Assembly (NCBI RefSeq): GCF_901933205.1
Contig: NC_044572.1
Coordinates: forward strand, 61,290,965-61,354,964
Source: Camarhynchus parvulus
Lineage: Eukaryota; Chordata; Aves; Passeriformes; Thraupidae
DNA: 64,000 nucleotides
Direction of reading: 5' to 3'
Shown one piece after another: positions 14,544 to 26,600 of the stretch; the stretch's first letter is position 1, and the number at the start of each line of letters is the position of its first letter. The position numbers and the translations under genes were made by a program. Under the pieces are notes generated by a model. That model was not told the DNA's origin and did no database searches. It saw only the letters and a program-made list of their open reading frames with translations.

Positions 14544-14689
14544 ATCAATTTTGTAGCCTGTCAACTGTTTGCACTTTTGGCTGCGTTTTGGTTTCGTATT
14601 TACTTGAGCCCCAGTCATGCCAGCTCTGCTGTTCGCCACGCATTTGCCACCCTCTTTGGAATATACTTTGCTGTCTTCTGCTTTGGGTG
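14544..14689 (+). CDS. MBOAT1: MBOAT1 coding exon 2 (146 nt)
   Basis: The exon follows a pyrimidine-rich acceptor ending CAG and precedes a GTGAGT donor. It starts in phase 0 and ends with two bases of a Trp codon. It encodes visible residues 1-48 plus part of 49. These include the first hydrophobic segment ([20 protein letters not shown]), a short polar S-P-S-H-A loop and a second hydrophobic stretch ending CFGW. The equivalent human segment begins VNFVVCQL, so the preceding codons (ending LDQ in human) must come from the missing exon 1. Confidence 0.95.
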
Positions 14690-17600
14690 GTGAGTATTTA
14701 GCTGCCATTTAGACAAGATTTGGGTAAACATAATTTTAAACTTTATATCAGCTTTTTTTGGATTACATCTTTTTAATCTGAAGGCTCTTAGTGCTACCTT
14801 AAAAAAATATTCTAACCAACATAGCCATTCCAAACCCTCAAAGTAAAGTGACTCATAAAAGTATTTTTACATGAAGTATTTAATTTAATTTGTGATGTTT
14901 GTTCTGGAAGTTAAGTCTGCTGTGAAGATACCTCTTCTGGAAAAGATGTATCCAACTTGAATGTGCACTTTGAGCCAGGCTACTCTTTCAGTTAAACACA
15001 TGGATAATATCTTTTAAATAAGTATCAGTCTGTGGTGGATAGTCAGGCTATAAAGATGTCCTGTGATAATCCAGGTTTACTGGTAGCCTGATATGACATC
15101 ACATTGATGTCATTTGCGTGGAAAATTATTCTCTTGCTCTGAACTGCCAGCACTTCCAGGTAAAATAGGAATTATCTAAATACTGACTTTGTTGTCTTCA
15201 AGGTATTCCATTCATCTTTTTGTCCTGGTGATGATGAACTATGGTATTATGAATATGGCGAGTATTCCCAACATCCACAGGTGAGCTGATGTGGCTGCAA
15301 GTCTACAGCTGCCCCTCTGATAACTTCTCTGCTTTGAGGGAGAATCATGAGGAGTTTTTAGAACCACTTTTTCTTCTTTCCTTCCCTTCTTTTCTTTCCC
15401 AGTTACTTGCAGGAGCTTTGTTCATGGAGTTACAGAAGCAGCTGTAATCTCAATTTGTGGTTTTTTTGGGTTGATGTATTGCATTTTCCTATGAAATTGC
15501 TGGCCTCAAAATTTGCCTTTTGCAAGCATAATAATTTATGGACAAATCTTTGATTTTTTAAACATAATGAAGTCATGTTCTCCTTGGTCTTGTATTCTTC
15601 CAGATTGCATTTTATAATCCTTTGAAATGTGTTTTCCCCATTGCTGTTTGGCCTTTAGGTATTTTCCACTTGTTCAAATAAGGTCACTGATGCAGCTTAG
15701 CTTAGTGATCCACAAAATGAGGTCTTGCTTTTGGTACTGGGCTTTGTGAAAAAGTAGAAAATATCAGAACTGTTGTTGCTTAAAGCAGAAGCTTATGGTT
15801 TGGGTGTGTGACAGGTGTTTTCTGTCTCTGCGCTGTCTGGCTGTCTCTGTAGCTGCTGCTGAAGGTTCAGAATCCACATAAGTCTGGGCTGGGGAATGGA
15901 AACCCTTTCTTCACTTGCCTTCAAGGCCAGGGCTGTCTGAGAATCTGATGGTCTGATAATCCACTCACCTTCCTTTTTTTCCTGAAGAGACCCCCCTCTA
16001 ATATCTAAATGGGAACCCTACTTATGATTTTTCTAATATTATTTAGAAATGTGAACTGTAAAATCAATTCTGTCTATAGCAGTTGCTAGCATTTTGCACC
16101 AGCAAGATAGGGCATTAACAAGGTATTTTTTCTACCCTGTCACAGAGTACAAAGCCCAGAAGTCTAGAGATAATTAATAATATCCTAAAAAAGAAAGGTA
16201 ATTGGACAACGTTTGTTAAAGAAATGCCATCCAGACACCAAACTAAAAAGGTGTTACAAATTTGTATTATGGTTTCCTGGTCATTGTCCCTGCCTGCCAC
16301 TGAGGGAAATGCAGGAGTTAGTGGCTACAAAGGAATCATCCACTTGTTATTTACATCTTCCCAGACAAGGTGGGGTGGTGATAAGGAAAAGGACACAGCT
16401 TCAGTGGGAAACCCCCTCACTCTTTCTCTTTAGCCAATTAGCCACAGTGGCTAATAGCAAAGTAGCTTTATACTGAAACACAAATCAAGCCAGTTCATAT
16501 AATGTCACCCACTGCTGCAAGACAGTCAGGTGTTGATTTGAGTCATTGTGGAATGTCCATCCAACATGCTGAAAAACCTCAGGAGTTCTGAGGAAGGATT
16601 GGGTTAGGACTTTTCTGTTGCATTCTACTAGCCATAGCAGTGTGACTCCAAGTGCATCCACACAATTAATTTTGGCAAAGTAACAATGTATTCAAACTAG
16701 CTGAGAGTAAGCTTGAACAAGGGCACTTCAAGGTCCGGACCTGTTCATACAGGGGAACAGATCCCTCACAGTGGGACTTCAAGACTTGGCTTTTTATTCC
16801 CCCAGAAAAACACAGTGGAAGAGAACAAATTAAATCAACTGCATAATTTAACCTTCATTCTCTTTTCCCTAGTTATTTTTTGCTAGTTTTCTCTCTGGTG
16901 AAGCTGCTAGCCTTCAAGGCCTATAAATGGACGAATTAATCCAGCATCAGAAATGCTCCCAGCTGCAGCAGCAGCTCAGTGTATCTCTCCCTGCTTGCCC
17001 CCTGTTTAAGTCTAAGTGCTTTACACCTCAGCATGGGGGCTTATTTTAGATCTTTCATCCTGTCTCTCGCTGTTACATGTCTGACTCGCCTTTGGATGGA
17101 TGCTTGCCATTCTCCCTTGATGAAAGGGGAACCCAAGGACCTTGCTGAGGCAGGACTGGATGCCTGACCCAGATAAAATACGATAAATTCTACTCTGAAT
17201 CTCCTGAAGAATCTGTCATATCCCTTCATTCTGCCTTTCATCCAGCTGTTTGCTGTGGGCCACATGACCTGCAGGTTGCCTTGTGATCCATCACTGTCAC
17301 TCACACTGCAGCTTGTTAGCCCCCAGGGAGGAAAAACTCATTTCTTTTAAAGTCAGCCATAATTTGACAAAGGCCTGTCTCTTTTTCGGTTGTCTGCTGC
17401 CTGATCCTCTTGTCTGATTTCACCTTTAGTTCTCCCCTGTGGCGGACGCTCTCATGGGCCCATGGAGGACTCTTCTTGGCAATGTGTGCTGACCAGCCCC
17501 CGAGGCTCAGGTCTACCTGGCACACAGGGTGTGCCAACTCCTTCTGCAGTCTGTTGGTCTTTGCCTCTTCTCCCCTGCGTGGATACCATAGAATAATAAC

Positions 17601-20600
17601 CTCAGCTATGGAGGACACCAGCAGCCCTGGTTCTGGCCTGTCCATGTCGTGGACGTTGATTCTGGTGTCCCAGCTCTCCATTGCACGGTGTAGTTTGCTT
17701 CATGTGTCAGTCTGTCTCCAAACATCCATCCAGTTCCTTCCTCCCAGAATCCTCTTCCTTGCTCATGTAAATACAGGGAGAAGTTACTTGTATGAAATGC
17801 TGCATCTGCCCATGCAGACACTGCAATATTTTCAGTCTTCAGCTGTTAAGGTGGAACCATGCTACTGCCCTGCCCAACTGAAGTGTGCTATCATCTTGAA
17901 ACACAGAATGAATTTGTCACATCCTACCTAAGGAATGCTTCTGAAATTATCTTCTAGGTCATTTCCAATCTACCTGACTCTATGATTTTTCTGGAAGATG
18001 GTGTGCTTCAGTATGGAGAGCTGAAAAGTTTGGGCTATGTGCCATCATCTGCCTTTATGTAAAATCATGACAGAGAGAATACCTTAAGCTTGAAATATTT
18101 TAGTCGTTGCTAGATCTGAGGAAGAGTTGTAAATAAAGAACATTTACAGACAAAAATGCAGTGGATAACTCCAGTGAATGACATAAAGTATCATCTGGTT
18201 TCAAATGCTTAAGTTGGACAGGAATTTCAAATTAATATGTGAAGATGGGAGCTTTGAAAATGCAATTTTGCAACTTGAACTGACCCTATTTCTTCTGCCA
18301 TTTTTTCCCTACCCCCAAAATGAGGAGACACCTCTGTAAGGTTTCAGCTGGGTACACAAAACCATCAGCCCCTTTTGAGAATTTCTTCCAGGTCTTGTAG
18401 CATAGCTCCAGACTTTTTAACAATCTGATTTGAAAAAATCGAAACAAGCCCAACCCAATTTGAGTGATTCTAGTTCTTCTTGGTACTTGTGTTGGTGACT
18501 GTGTGTTCTGTGTTATGTTTTTAGGTACTCCTTTGTCGTAGCCATGGGATACCTCACACTGTGCCACATAAGCCGAATATACATATTTCATTATGGCATT
18601 CTCACTACAGACTTTTCCGGGTGAGTGAGTCTGCAAACTGGTTCCCTTGTCAATCAGTATTAGTTGATTTCAATAAGTTGTAAGAATAATTTTTATGTTA
18701 TCTGTGGAGCACTTGCAATTTTGTTTCCCTTCAGCTTTTTCTGAGGCTTTTGTTGTGATCTTTGGGGTTTTGTTGGGGTTGGTTTTGTTTTGGGTTTGGG
18801 TGTGGTTTATTGTTTGTTTCTTTGGGTTTGGGTTTTGGTTTTTTTTGAAAAAGGAATAAGCGCTGTATGATTTTTGCACTGATTCATTGTTTCTACTGTT
18901 CTCTTGCTGGAAGCTGTGCAGTTGGGAAGGTAGAAATTAGTTTAGCTAGCTAGGTTTCCCTGCAGAGCAGCCTGGGAGGACAGGTTGGGCAGTCCCTCCC
19001 TGGAGCTGTAGGAGTGACTTATGTGGCTGATGGTGGTCTGCCCTGAGGGGGTGGGTGGGCTGCTCTCCTTCCATCTTCCTGGGCACAGCTGTCAGCCCTG
19101 TGTCTCCTTTTCCCCATTCTGATCTACCTTGAAGCCCCAGCTGGGAAGGTGTTTCCCAGCCCAGGCTCTCCAGGATGTGAGGGCAGGACTTGGGCAGGGG
19201 TGAGGTGCTGGTGGAGCTGGGTGAGTAACCCAGGCAGAGAGACAAGAGATTATTAGCTCGGGTTGTCAGCACTGGTTCTCTCATGGGGCCAGCTTGTGGC
19301 TGCTGCTTAAATAGCACAACTTTTTGTATGCTGTGACAGGTGTGAAATGGTTTTCATACACACTGTAGTCTCTGATTTCACTCAGAGAAGCAGTGGAGGA
19401 TGCTTTGCAAAGATAGCGACAGCTAACCAACCCTATGAGCTTTGTTTGTGGGAGGAAGGTGTGCTTTTGTGTGATTTGAAACCAGCGTGCTAATCTGTAT
19501 TCCACTTGTTTAATTGAATGTCTGAAGGCACAGTAATTAGTAACATACCATGAAAAACTTCTGTAAACTTTCTCAGTAAGTTTTACATGACTCTTCCAAG
19601 TCTCTTTCATCTTACAGGCACAGAGCAGGAGAATGAAGGTTTTTGCTGTCTTTGTGCATGTGTCTCTCTCTTTGAGGTGGTGGGTTTCAGCATTTAATTA
19701 AACTTCAGGTGGTGGAGGGGAAGTTTCTCTCAAACTCCTAAGGTTTTTTTGTTAAGGAGGCTGCAGTAGTGGGAACTTATATGTTTAAAGAAATTTAGTT
19801 CTGTAATTTTTCTGCAGTTCTTTTAATACACAAAAGCATGTCCTCAAAGAGCATGACATAGCAAGAAGGCTATAAATGGGATTGGAATGCTATAGCTCAG
19901 TGTGTGTAAGAGACAGAGAGAGAAATGTGAGAGATCATGCTTTTCTGAATACAGTGTTCAGAAATGCACTGTCAGGCATATTAGCTCTCTCTCTCTCTGA
20001 ATACATTTAATAAAGATCCAGCTGAGACTGAGGGTGAAAGAAGAGGGATGGTGGTTGTTTGTTATGGATTCGGTAGTGTTCTCTGCTCCCTTCATGGAAA
20101 AGTAACTACTCTTATTTAATGATGAGCTTGAGGATAATAATGGCAGTGAAAAAATAATGCTTGAACATACTCTTTTATTTGATTTTGACTTGGTGCTCCA
20201 AGATACACACCATCAGTCAAAAATAAAACTACCATGTAGTAAACAAGTGGAAAATGTACTATGGATATGAAATGCACCTTCATGGTATATTTTAAAAGCT
20301 AAGAATAAATACAAATACTGTAGTGGTATCAATACAAACTTACAATTCAAAGTGTTGAAACCCAGATCACCCTCATTAATCTGTCTTAAAACCTGTTTTC
20401 TTCAGCTGTAAATATGTGCCCATTGAAGCTTCTTGCACATACCTGAACAGATGTGATGACCCAGAGAGGCAAAATACACTCCCTGGACACAGTTTTACCA
20501 TGTATGAGCAGCAACTGAGCCTCCTCTTGCTCGTTCTCCCATATTTGATGGTTCCTCATTTGTTGCATGTGGCAGTGGGGAATCATTAGGACAGGGTTTG

Positions 20601-23600
20601 GCTGTGAGGATGGCATTAAAGTTCTCTCTCAGGGTTTCAGAAATGAGTGAGACAGAACCATGGAGCTGTGCTCATCTCCCTCCGGCCTCCCACAGTTTTG
20701 GGTGAATGTGGCTGGGGATATGTATTGAGAAGGCAAGACACTGGACTTGGGGGAATCTTTAAGATGCAACAAAACCCCATCAGCTGCTGGCTTGCATTTG
20801 AGGTTTCAGTACCCCATGAGTCTGGTGATATCTGGTTGCAAGGAGGAAGTTTTAATCCACATCAAATAGGCACATAACCAGCTCTATTGCCATCAGCTTT
20901 CCAATGTCAGTTCTGAAGTGTCCCTGAAGTGACAAGCCAGATGATCATGGAGCGTTTCCCAGTGGCAGTGCTGAAAGCCAGCATTCCTCATTTGCTCTCT
21001 TGGCCTGCCTGGTGTACTTAACAACTTGCACAGATAACCCTTTTGAAGTGTGCTTGCAAATACATTTTTGGGGCGTTTTTACTAATAGTTGGTTGTGCTA
21101 TTTGTTTGGAGCCCTTCAATTTTGAGAACAGAGCTTGTAAAATGCAGGTATAGATGGAGAGAACAAGGTAACTTTTGAGTCATATCTTAAGCAAACTGGA
21201 AAATGAAAGATCAAGCGGTGGCATATCACTTCCAGGTTACAGAAAAAGAAATAAGGGACTCCTTACCTGCTGGTGACTAGCTAATTCTTAACTCATGCAA
21301 AGGGAAGGTCACTGAGTCCCACTGTCAAAACTGTATTCAAGCTGCTTGCAGCTATTTTTTGATTTAAGAGTTTTTCATGTATTACATAGTACTTAAGGAA
21401 AAACTCGTGTTTTTTTTTTAACTACTGCCAGATTTTAAGGAAAACAATTTCCAGCTTGCTGCACTTTAATTTTATTTACTTTTAAAAATGTGTATATATT
21501 TTATCAAATTTCTTTCAGTTATATTATTTCTCAAACAAGTGATGATGTAATTTAGGAATTTTCTTTTTACTACTTCCTCAAAAATCCTATTTGTTTTTGA
21601 ATGCTAATTGTACAGTAACTGAATCCTGTGCTTCCTCCTTAATTCAAATCAGTCTTTGAGAGAAACATGCATGTTTTATTTTGCTTGGATTGCCATGACA
21701 TTTGTACATTGTACCTGGAAAAACTAAATCCTAACTCTTTCTCTCTCTTATTTCTTCTTCTTTATGCTAAGAGGATTATGCTGGTAAGTTGCCTGCCTAT
21801 ACAACTTTATAAAAACCATAAAAATATCATACAGTTTGTGTTTTTTCCCTTTGTATCACAGGCTCAGCTTGAGTATAGCAATATGATAGCTTTAGGGAAG
21901 ACTAGTTTAAAATAAGGAATCTTGAGTCTGATTTTTGGAATGTAGTTATAGATAGGGTTTCAGTCTAGCAAGGTTCATGACCAAATGCGAAATGCATGTG
22001 ATCATCCAGATAAAATTCAGAAGGTATGGAACTTGTGTCTGTTTCAATCCTTTGCTTGATTTGGGCCGTAGAGCTTTTTAGTTTCCTCTTTGAATTCTTG
22101 CAGTGTGTGAGCAAAATTTCCTAATATTGCAGGTTATTCAGTGAAATGTCAGAGAATGATTGTGCATATGGGAGTTTCTTTCACAGATGAGTAGTGGCTG
22201 AGAGATCTGGGGTTGTTTAGCTTGGAGAACAGAAGGGACCTTATCATTCTTTACAACTGCTTGAAAGGAGGTTGTAACAAGGCTGGGATAAGTCACTTCT
22301 CCCATATAACAAGAGACAAGAGGAAATGGCCTCAGGTTATGCTAGGAGAGGTTTGGATTGGATTTTAGGAAGAGCTTCTTCATGGAAAGTTTCCAAGCAT
22401 TGGAACAAGCTGCTCAGGGGAGTGCTGGAGTCACCATCCCTGGAAGTGTTCAAAAAGATGCAGTTATGGCACCTGGGGACATGGTTTAGTGGTGAAGATG
22501 GCAGTGCTGGGTTAACTGTTGGACTCAGTGTTCCTAAAGGTCTTTTCTAGTCTTAATGATTCTATAATTTTTGCTGCCATCCCTTACGGAAGAGAAACTT
22601 GGTTTGTGAAGATCACCACACACACTGGCACAGTTTTCAATCTTCTGTTGGTCTTAGAGAGACCATAGTTGAAGCACCTGGGAGACTTGAGCATTTTTCT
22701 TCCCCACATGTGTCAAATCTGTAGCTCTTACACAAGTGCTTTGGTGGACATCACTCTCCAGACACCACCTTTGTGTATGCCCTATCCCAAAGGCAGAGCA
22801 GCAGCAGCATCCTCAGCAAACCCCCTAGAAAGGGATGATCATTGAGAGAGCCCTCTCAAAAAGCCATACATATATGCAGATGCTTCAGTAACAAGTGTCA
22901 CGTCAGGCAGTGAAGTTTTGCTGGGTGGTTAGTGCTTTGTTGCTGGCTTTTCCTCTCTCAGTGGCTTCTTGTTTCAACCACAAAAGGAAGGAATAAAAGT
23001 ACAGCAGCCGTTTTTCACAAAGGAAATACATTTGCTGATGAAAGCAAAGATAGATGTTACCATGTGAAAACACAGAGCAGAAATGTTGTCTGGTCCTGCA
23101 AGTTCAGTTGGTTATTTTTATTTTCTTGTCTTCTAAATGTATGACATGCAGTACATTGCTGCAGTGTCTGTTCCTGCAGCGCTGGGTAACCTTGGTGTGC
23201 AGCTGGTCCCCAGAGGCAGTGCAGCAGTGCAGGTACAGGGTGAGTAAGGGGGGGGTCAGTCTGTTTTCTGTGCCTGCTTGCTGCTTTGCTGCTTGGCTGG
23301 GTGCTTGTGCACTGGAAACAGCCCAGAGATCACTTACCGTTGGAGTCACAGGAGCCCTGCAGGAACTGCTGTGTGGGAACTAGGCAGAATTCAAGCAGGC
23401 AATCACTACTACAGAGCTCCATGCATCTAGTACATCCCTGGACACTTCTCCAGAAGTAAACACTCTTTTAACTGAAATGCTTCTACCATGAAGGCTTAAG
23501 AAATACTGCTTGGGAGCTTTCACGCACAGACATACACAAAGGCAACACATCACATGAAGGAAATTGTAAGTTGCTTTGGAGGTGGCAAGTGTGTTGAGTG

Positions 23601-26600
23601 AAGTGTTTTTCCTCTGATGTACTTCAGTACCTCTTCCTTTTACTGTTGAAAGCAAAAGTACGAGCTCACTGCCAGCTTGGCCATCCCCTTGTCAGCAATG
23701 GTTACTGTCACAGCAGGGTGTGACTGTGTGAACTTCTTGTCATGGCTTCAGCGCTGCAGAGGTAACCCTGAAATACATGTTTGCTGTTCTGGAGTCTTGT
23801 CTGCTATGAGCCTTTTGACTCCACCTCCTCTCTTAGTGAAATCAGGTCAGTGGAAACTATTTCTAGCAAGCGTGTGCCAGACTTCTCCACGGGATTACCT
23901 AAGGTCAAGCAGACTGTGCTTGGAAAACGTCTTTTCTCTCGTAAGCATTGAAAGTTGCTCTGTGCAGAAGCCAGCCTGTGATGCAGTGAGGACCCCCACA
24001 GTGGCCTACAAACAAAACATCTGTACTTCCACTGGCCTATGCTTCTGGCAAATTTATTGCCTTGGGGCAAGCTGTATTTAAAAACTATATTCACTGATAT
24101 GTTTTCATTTGGAAGGTTTATTTACGGGAGTAAACCCCTCTATTGAGCATTCTTTGTAAATGGTTGCATCTTAGTCTTGTGTTATTTTTCAAGGCATCTA
24201 ATGTGAGGTAAACAAAAGCCCAAAGCTGTCTTTACCTTATGTTAGATGCCTTGAAAAATAAAATTGTCCCTGGGTCAATTTCTTGATTTCTTTTTTTTTA
24301 AATTAAAAGTTGACCACTATGGTTTGTGTGTAGGAGGTACTGCACAGCTACAACCCAAGATTAAACTCATAGCCAATACATAAAACATGGGAAGGGAGGG
24401 GAAATCACACCACACATAAATCAGATTCTGTGTTTCTGTGGTAGTTTGTAACTGTAGTGCTTAATAGGACAGGTGGAGAGGGTGTGGAATCACCACTCAG
24501 CATGTGGCTGCAAAGCAATCAGTAGGTGTTCAAATGTGATGGATTGCAAGCTGTTTAGGCTTCTAAATGTGTTTTATTTCAAATGCTTCCTTCCTAGGGA
24601 TAAGTCTTTGTGCTTCATCTGTAAGTGCAAGTGTAGTAGGTAGATTTTCTTAGACCTGTGCGTTGCAAAATTTGGGAGTAAGAAAAGGGATTGGGAGATT
24701 TATAGTTTTGTTAACTTCCCTTCTTATTTTTAGCACTATTGATTTTTTCCAATAGGAGTCTAAGGGTTAAAATAGTACCATGTTGGAAACAGTTGACTAT
24801 ATGTGATATGGTGCTGTATTTATTTATTAACTTAGTAAATGTTTTATTGCTGTTTAAAGTTACAGTTTGCCTGAGAGGCTGAATAGAAATTGCAATTCAA
24901 TACTCTGGTATACTCTGGTATTTCAAAGTTTTAATAATCAAAATTCACATGTTTAGGAATTTATGATTCTTCCCTCCTCCTTCCCTGCCCTTAAGAGAGA
25001 GTTCCAGTAATGTCATTATTTTGTTGTGCTCTGCCTTTTGCTGCAGCACAGACATGGTCCCCTTGAGATCAAGTCAGAGGGGAATGGTGGGCAGGAGGAG
25101 AGGAGGGAGGCAGATGCTCCTTATTCACCTGGAACATTGCTTACCCTTTGTGTGAGATGTTGGCTGATACCTGACACTGATCTCATGAGAGATTTAGTGT
25201 GTGTCATCCCATTGCCACTCTACAGTAGTTTCCCACCTTCCTGAATAGGGTAGAAAAGAGATCACAGAATCATTTAGATTGAAAAAGACCTCTGAGATTG
25301 CCAAATCCAACTTATGACCGATCACTACCATGTCAACTAGACCATGGCACTGAGTGCCATATCCAGTCCTTCCTTAAACACCTCCAGGGACAGTGACTCC
25401 AGCACCTCCCTGGGAAGTCCATTCCAATGTCGAAATCACTCTTTCCGTAAAAAATTTCCTTGGATGTCTAACCTAAACCTCCCCTGGTGCAGCTCAAAAG
25501 AAGAGACCAACTCCCACCTGGCTACACCCTCAGGCAGTTGTAGAGAGCTATAAGGTCCCCTCAAGGCTCTTTTTTCCAGACTAAACAATCCCAGCTCCCT
25601 CAGTCACTCATCATTGGACTTGTGCTTCAGACCCTTCCACAGCTCCATTGCCCTTCTCTGGACATGCTGCAGCCCCTCAATGTCTTCTGAAGTGAACTGA
25701 GCACAGGATTGCAGGCGTGGCCTCACTGGTGCCCAGTGCAGGGGGACAATCACTGCCCTGGTCCTGCTGACCGTGGTATTGCTGATACTGACCAGGATGC
25801 CATTGGCCTTCTTGGCCACCTGGACACACACTGGCTCTTGTTCAGCTGGCTGTTGACCAGCACCCCCCAGGTCCTTTTCTGCTGGGCCACTTTCCAGCCA
25901 CTCTGGAAAATACGTATGACATGTAATATGATGATGTCAGGAGGGAGAACAGAAGGTGTCTAATGATACCTCCTTCCCACTTGCCCTGACAGACATGTCA
26001 CTTTTGTCAGCTCTTGTCTCCTCTGGAGCTGGGAGATTTGAGGGAGAAAGACTGTCCATCTTTTCTGATGAAAGTGCAGGAAAGGCTGACTTGTTCTGTT
26101 GGCTTACAATGTGCCATCAATGAGGCCATGACTTCCTAATATAGATGAGGAGAGCCTCTCTCCTCTGTGTTTATATGTAGTATGACTTCAGTGCAGGCTT
26201 TACTCCTGCTGCCCTCAGATTGTTTGCATTTTGGTTCTCTCTGGTTTACCATGGGGGCCTTGTCTAAGACAAGTGTCTAAATTTAGACTCTTGAAGTCAT
26301 ACGATTTTGGCTCAGAGCCTGAGGTTTAAAGTTACCCACTTCAATATTGGCGTGAAGTCCTTGCCATAAGAAACATATGCAACAAATTGAAGCAATTTGA
26401 AACAAGTGTTAATGTTCCCCCATAAAGCTAAAATGGTCAAACACTTTCAAAATAAAAATTTGTGTTTATTGCAGTAAAACTGCTTGATTCAGTGGCAGCC
26501 TCTGTCTCTCTTAAAGATTAAAAAAACCTGCCTTTTCATATGCTTAAAGGATTAGGATTTATGTATCTTTGAAAGCAAAGCTAAATTTTGTCTGGGAAAA

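Noticed and set aside
18761..18848. Possible telomere-like or strong G-quadruplex repeat
   Set aside because: The G-runs are irregular and loops exceed the usual limit. There is no TTAGGG periodicity, so it is treated as low-complexity sequence.
25604..25831. 75-codon minus-strand frame resembling a real protein
   Set aside because: It is the decayed C-terminus of CR1 ORF2, so it is annotated as part of the LINE rather than a host gene.
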